From assembly GCF_040451425.1 (NCBI RefSeq), contig NZ_CP144374.1:1280501-1344500 (forward strand): DNA of 64,000 bases. Direction: 5' to 3'. A program made the position numbers and the translations under genes. Positions 62,304 through 64,000 of this stretch are shown here, one piece after another. The notes beneath the pieces are model-generated. The model was not told the origin of the DNA, did no database searches, and worked only from the letters and a program-made list of their open reading frames with translations. Each line of letters starts with the position of its first letter. Position 1 is the stretch's first letter. Source of the stretch: Thermodesulfovibrio sp. 3462-1 (lineage in GTDB: Bacteria; Nitrospirota; Thermodesulfovibrionia; Thermodesulfovibrionales; Thermodesulfovibrionaceae).

Positions 62304-63263
62304 ATGAGCTTTTCAATCCCAAAGGAAACATATTCAGGAAAACTTCCTGAAATTACTTTTGGCAGAGAAAAAAAAGCTTTTTTTGGTGGAGAATCTGCAC
62401 TGCCCTTTCATTTTTTTGAAGGGGAGTTTCCTCATAAGCCTTTGATCGCATTTGAAATTCAGGATGATGTGCCTGAGGACTATCCAGATGAACTTGCCAG
62501 GGTTTACTTTTCAGTATGGGAAGACCCTGTAAGATGGGCAAAATTCTGTGAATCTCTTGGTGCAGAAGCAATTGCTTTAAGGCTTATGAGTACTCATCCA
62601 GACAGCAGAGATTCCAAACCTGACAAGGCTGCCCAGACAGTAAAAAAGCTTATATCTGAGATAGACTTGCCAATGATTATTCTTGGAAGCAATCATATAG
62701 AAAAAGACGCTGAGGTTTTACCTGTTGTTGCTGAGGCTTCACGGGGATATAACTGCATAGTGGGAAAGGCACAGGAAGGAAATTATAAAACCATTGCTGC
62801 ATCTGCAATGGCAGGAGGTCATAGTCTTATTGCCATGTCTGAGCTTGATGTAAATCTTGCAAAGCAGTTAAATATTTTAATTACGCAAATAGGATTTCCA
62901 AGAGAAAAGATAATTATAGATCCAATGTGTTCTGCTTTGGGATACGGATTTGAGTATACCTATTCAGTGATGGAAAGAATAAGAATTGCAGGACTTCTTC
63001 AGGGAGACAGTATGCTTTGTGTTCCAATGGTTGCTGATGTTGGCTTTTATGTATGGAAAACAAAAGAAACTCAAGCGACTGAGGAAGAGATTCCTGAATG
63101 GGGAAGCCTTCATGAAAGAGCTATTATGTGGGAAGCTGTAACAGCCTGTTCATTTCTGCTTTCAGGAGCAGAGCTTTTGATAATGAGACATCCTGAGGCA
63201 ATAAAAATTACAAAAAAATTTATTGAGGACTTATATGGCACTTACTGGAATAGAAATATTTAA
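62304..63263 (+). CDS. acsD: Corrinoid/iron-sulfur protein small subunit
   Basis: This 319-residue subunit of the CFeSP matches CdhD/AcsD: FSIPKETYSGKLPEITFG, ALPFHFFEGEFPHKPLIAFEIQDDVPEDYPDELARVYF, DPVRWAKFCESLGAEAIALRL, IDPMCSALGYGFEYTYSVMERIRIAGL and VADVGFYVWKTKET. With AcsC it carries the corrinoid cofactor that delivers the methyl group to acetyl-CoA synthase. The 3' end overlaps acsC by 29 bases. Confidence 0.95.
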   Translation: MSFSIPKETYSGKLPEITFGREKKAFFGGESALPFHFFEGEFPHKPLIAFEIQDDVPEDYPDELARVYFSVWEDPVRWAKFCESLGAEAIALRLMSTHPDSRDSKPDKAAQTVKKLISEIDLPMIILGSNHIEKDAEVLPVVAEASRGYNCIVGKAQEGNYKTIAASAMAGGHSLIAMSELDVNLAKQLNILITQIGFPREKIIIDPMCSALGYGFEYTYSVMERIRIAGLLQGDSMLCVPMVADVGFYVWKTKETQATEEEIPEWGSLHERAIMWEAVTACSFLLSGAELLIMRHPEAIKITKKFIEDLYGTYWNRNI

Positions 63264-64000
63264 GCTTCTTCCAAAGATAAACTGTAAAAAATGCGGATTT
63301 CCCACATGCCTTGCCTTTGCAATGAAGGTTGCCCAGGGTCAGGCAGACATTGAACAATGTCCTGAGGCATCCGAGCAGGTGAAGGCAAAGCTCAAAGAAG
63401 CTGCAACTCCTCCAATAAGGGGATTTGTTTTTGGACCTCAAAATAAATCCATAAAAATCGGCGAAGAACAGTGTCTTTTCAGGCATGAAAAAAAGTTTTT
63501 CAATCCTACAGTGCTTGCATTAAAAATAAAAGACACTGATAGCAACATAGATGAAAAAGTGAATACAGTTTTGAATTCTCAAATAGAAAGAGTTGGCGAA
63601 ATACTTAAAATTGATGCAATTTTTCTTGAAAATGAATCAAATGACCCTTCAAGATTTAAAGAAGCAGCTGAAAAAATTGTAAAAGCTCAGATACCTTTAA
63701 TTCTTGGAACCTTTACCCCTAACTCTGCAGATCTGGTTTTAAATGATTTATCAGAGATAAGAGCAGTTATTTATGGAGCCAATGAATTAAACATTGATGA
63801 AATGGTAAGTATAGCAAAAAAATACAATGTTCCATTAACAGTTACAGCAAAGGGGATAGAAAAAGTTATTCCATTGGTTGAAAAAATTCAGAGCCTTGGA
63901 TTTGAAGAAATACTCATTGATACAAAACCCGAGACAGCCATAGAACTTCTTACTGACAACACATTAATAAGACGAGCGTCATTGAAAAAGAGAGTTAAAT
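63235..64000 (+). CDS. acsC: Corrinoid/iron-sulfur protein large subunit (partial)
   Basis: The ATG at 63235 opens a frame that runs off the window. The protein starts MALTGIEIFKLLPKINCKK and has the N-terminal 4Fe-4S domain with Cys17, Cys20, Cys25 and Cys42 (CKKCGFPTC, then EQC). The beginning of the corrinoid-binding TIM barrel follows (VLALKIKDTDSNIDEKV, GFEEILIDTKPE). About 255 of the usual roughly 440-450 residues are present. GAGGAC lies before the start, inside acsD. More acs genes (acsB, cooS) are expected beyond the edge. Confidence 0.94.
   Translation, partial: MALTGIEIFKLLPKINCKKCGFPTCLAFAMKVAQGQADIEQCPEASEQVKAKLKEAATPPIRGFVFGPQNKSIKIGEEQCLFRHEKKFFNPTVLALKIKDTDSNIDEKVNTVLNSQIERVGEILKIDAIFLENESNDPSRFKEAAEKIVKAQIPLILGTFTPNSADLVLNDLSEIRAVIYGANELNIDEMVSIAKKYNVPLTVTAKGIEKVIPLVEKIQSLGFEEILIDTKPETAIELLTDNTLIRRASLKKRVK

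Overview
The window reads as one contig piece of an AT-rich, anaerobic, Gram-negative bacterium. The gene set fits a Thermodesulfovibrio-like member of the Nitrospirota. This is an inference from gene content and protein style, not a database match. Supporting signs are carbonyl-branch Wood-Ljungdahl genes (acsE, acsD, acsC and fhs), a futalosine-route menaquinone enzyme (mqnD), oxygen-independent ribonucleotide reductases (B12-dependent nrdJ and glycyl-radical nrdD), a selenocysteine tRNA, an outer-membrane autotransporter, and flagellar and type IV pilus-associated functions.

Layout. 1-2.56 kb (minus): a flagellar stator operon with two different MotA proteins, MotB and a PilZ protein. 2.6-7.4 kb: miaA, an 809-residue secreted protein of unknown function, a collapsed ABC-2 exporter remnant and a small secreted protein. 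7.36-10.1 kb (minus): moaC, a short-chain dehydrogenase and a 14-TM drug efflux protein. 10.1-10.7 kb: an intergenic stretch with tRNA-Val, a possible CRISPR relic and a 33-bp dispersed repeat. 10.7-22.0 kb (plus): envelope genes (methyltransferase, flippase, glycosyltransferase, PAP2), then a housekeeping run (yicC, remA-like, gmk, rpoZ, coaBC, M24 peptidase, efp, accB, accC). 22.2-29.6 kb: a chemosensory module. 29.6-37.9 kb (minus): fhs, two small genes, tRNA-Sec, an unknown gene, trpEGD and nrdD. 37.9-40.4 kb (minus): metE behind a cobalamin riboswitch. 40.5-42.6 kb: autotransporter. 42.6-46.7 kb (minus): a decayed LytS-type kinase, an ABC-2 exporter and nrdJ. 46.7-50.1 kb: yacG, dapB, two tRNAs, purC, nfo. 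50.3-52.3 kb: a compositionally distinct ACR3-type transporter plus a decaying universal stress protein. 52.3-60.9 kb: thiD, a YihY-type membrane protein, an amidohydrolase, apgM, a TatD/radical-SAM fusion, pilD, glgP, mqnD. 60.9-64 kb: rpsT and the start of the methyl-corrinoid (acs) cluster, cut by the window edge.

How the genes work together. Three themes recur. First, B12 economy: the B12-free methionine synthase sits behind a B12 riboswitch and overlaps the B12-free reductase nrdD, while nrdJ and the Acs corrinoid proteins use B12. Second, surface behaviour: two stators with a PilZ protein, a CheA/CheW/CheY module carrying two DUF4388/PATAN proteins, and a prepilin peptidase. In that module the Cache sensor ends after HAMP, and the neighbouring MCP has signalling parts but no sensor. 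Third, decay by deletion: four loci (ABC-2, MNT-HEPN, LytS, universal stress protein) look like relics of internal deletions.

A genome-style pattern also stands out: about eleven genes have a recognisable -10 hexamer only 6-9 bases before the start codon and no Shine-Dalgarno sequence, which predicts leaderless mRNAs.
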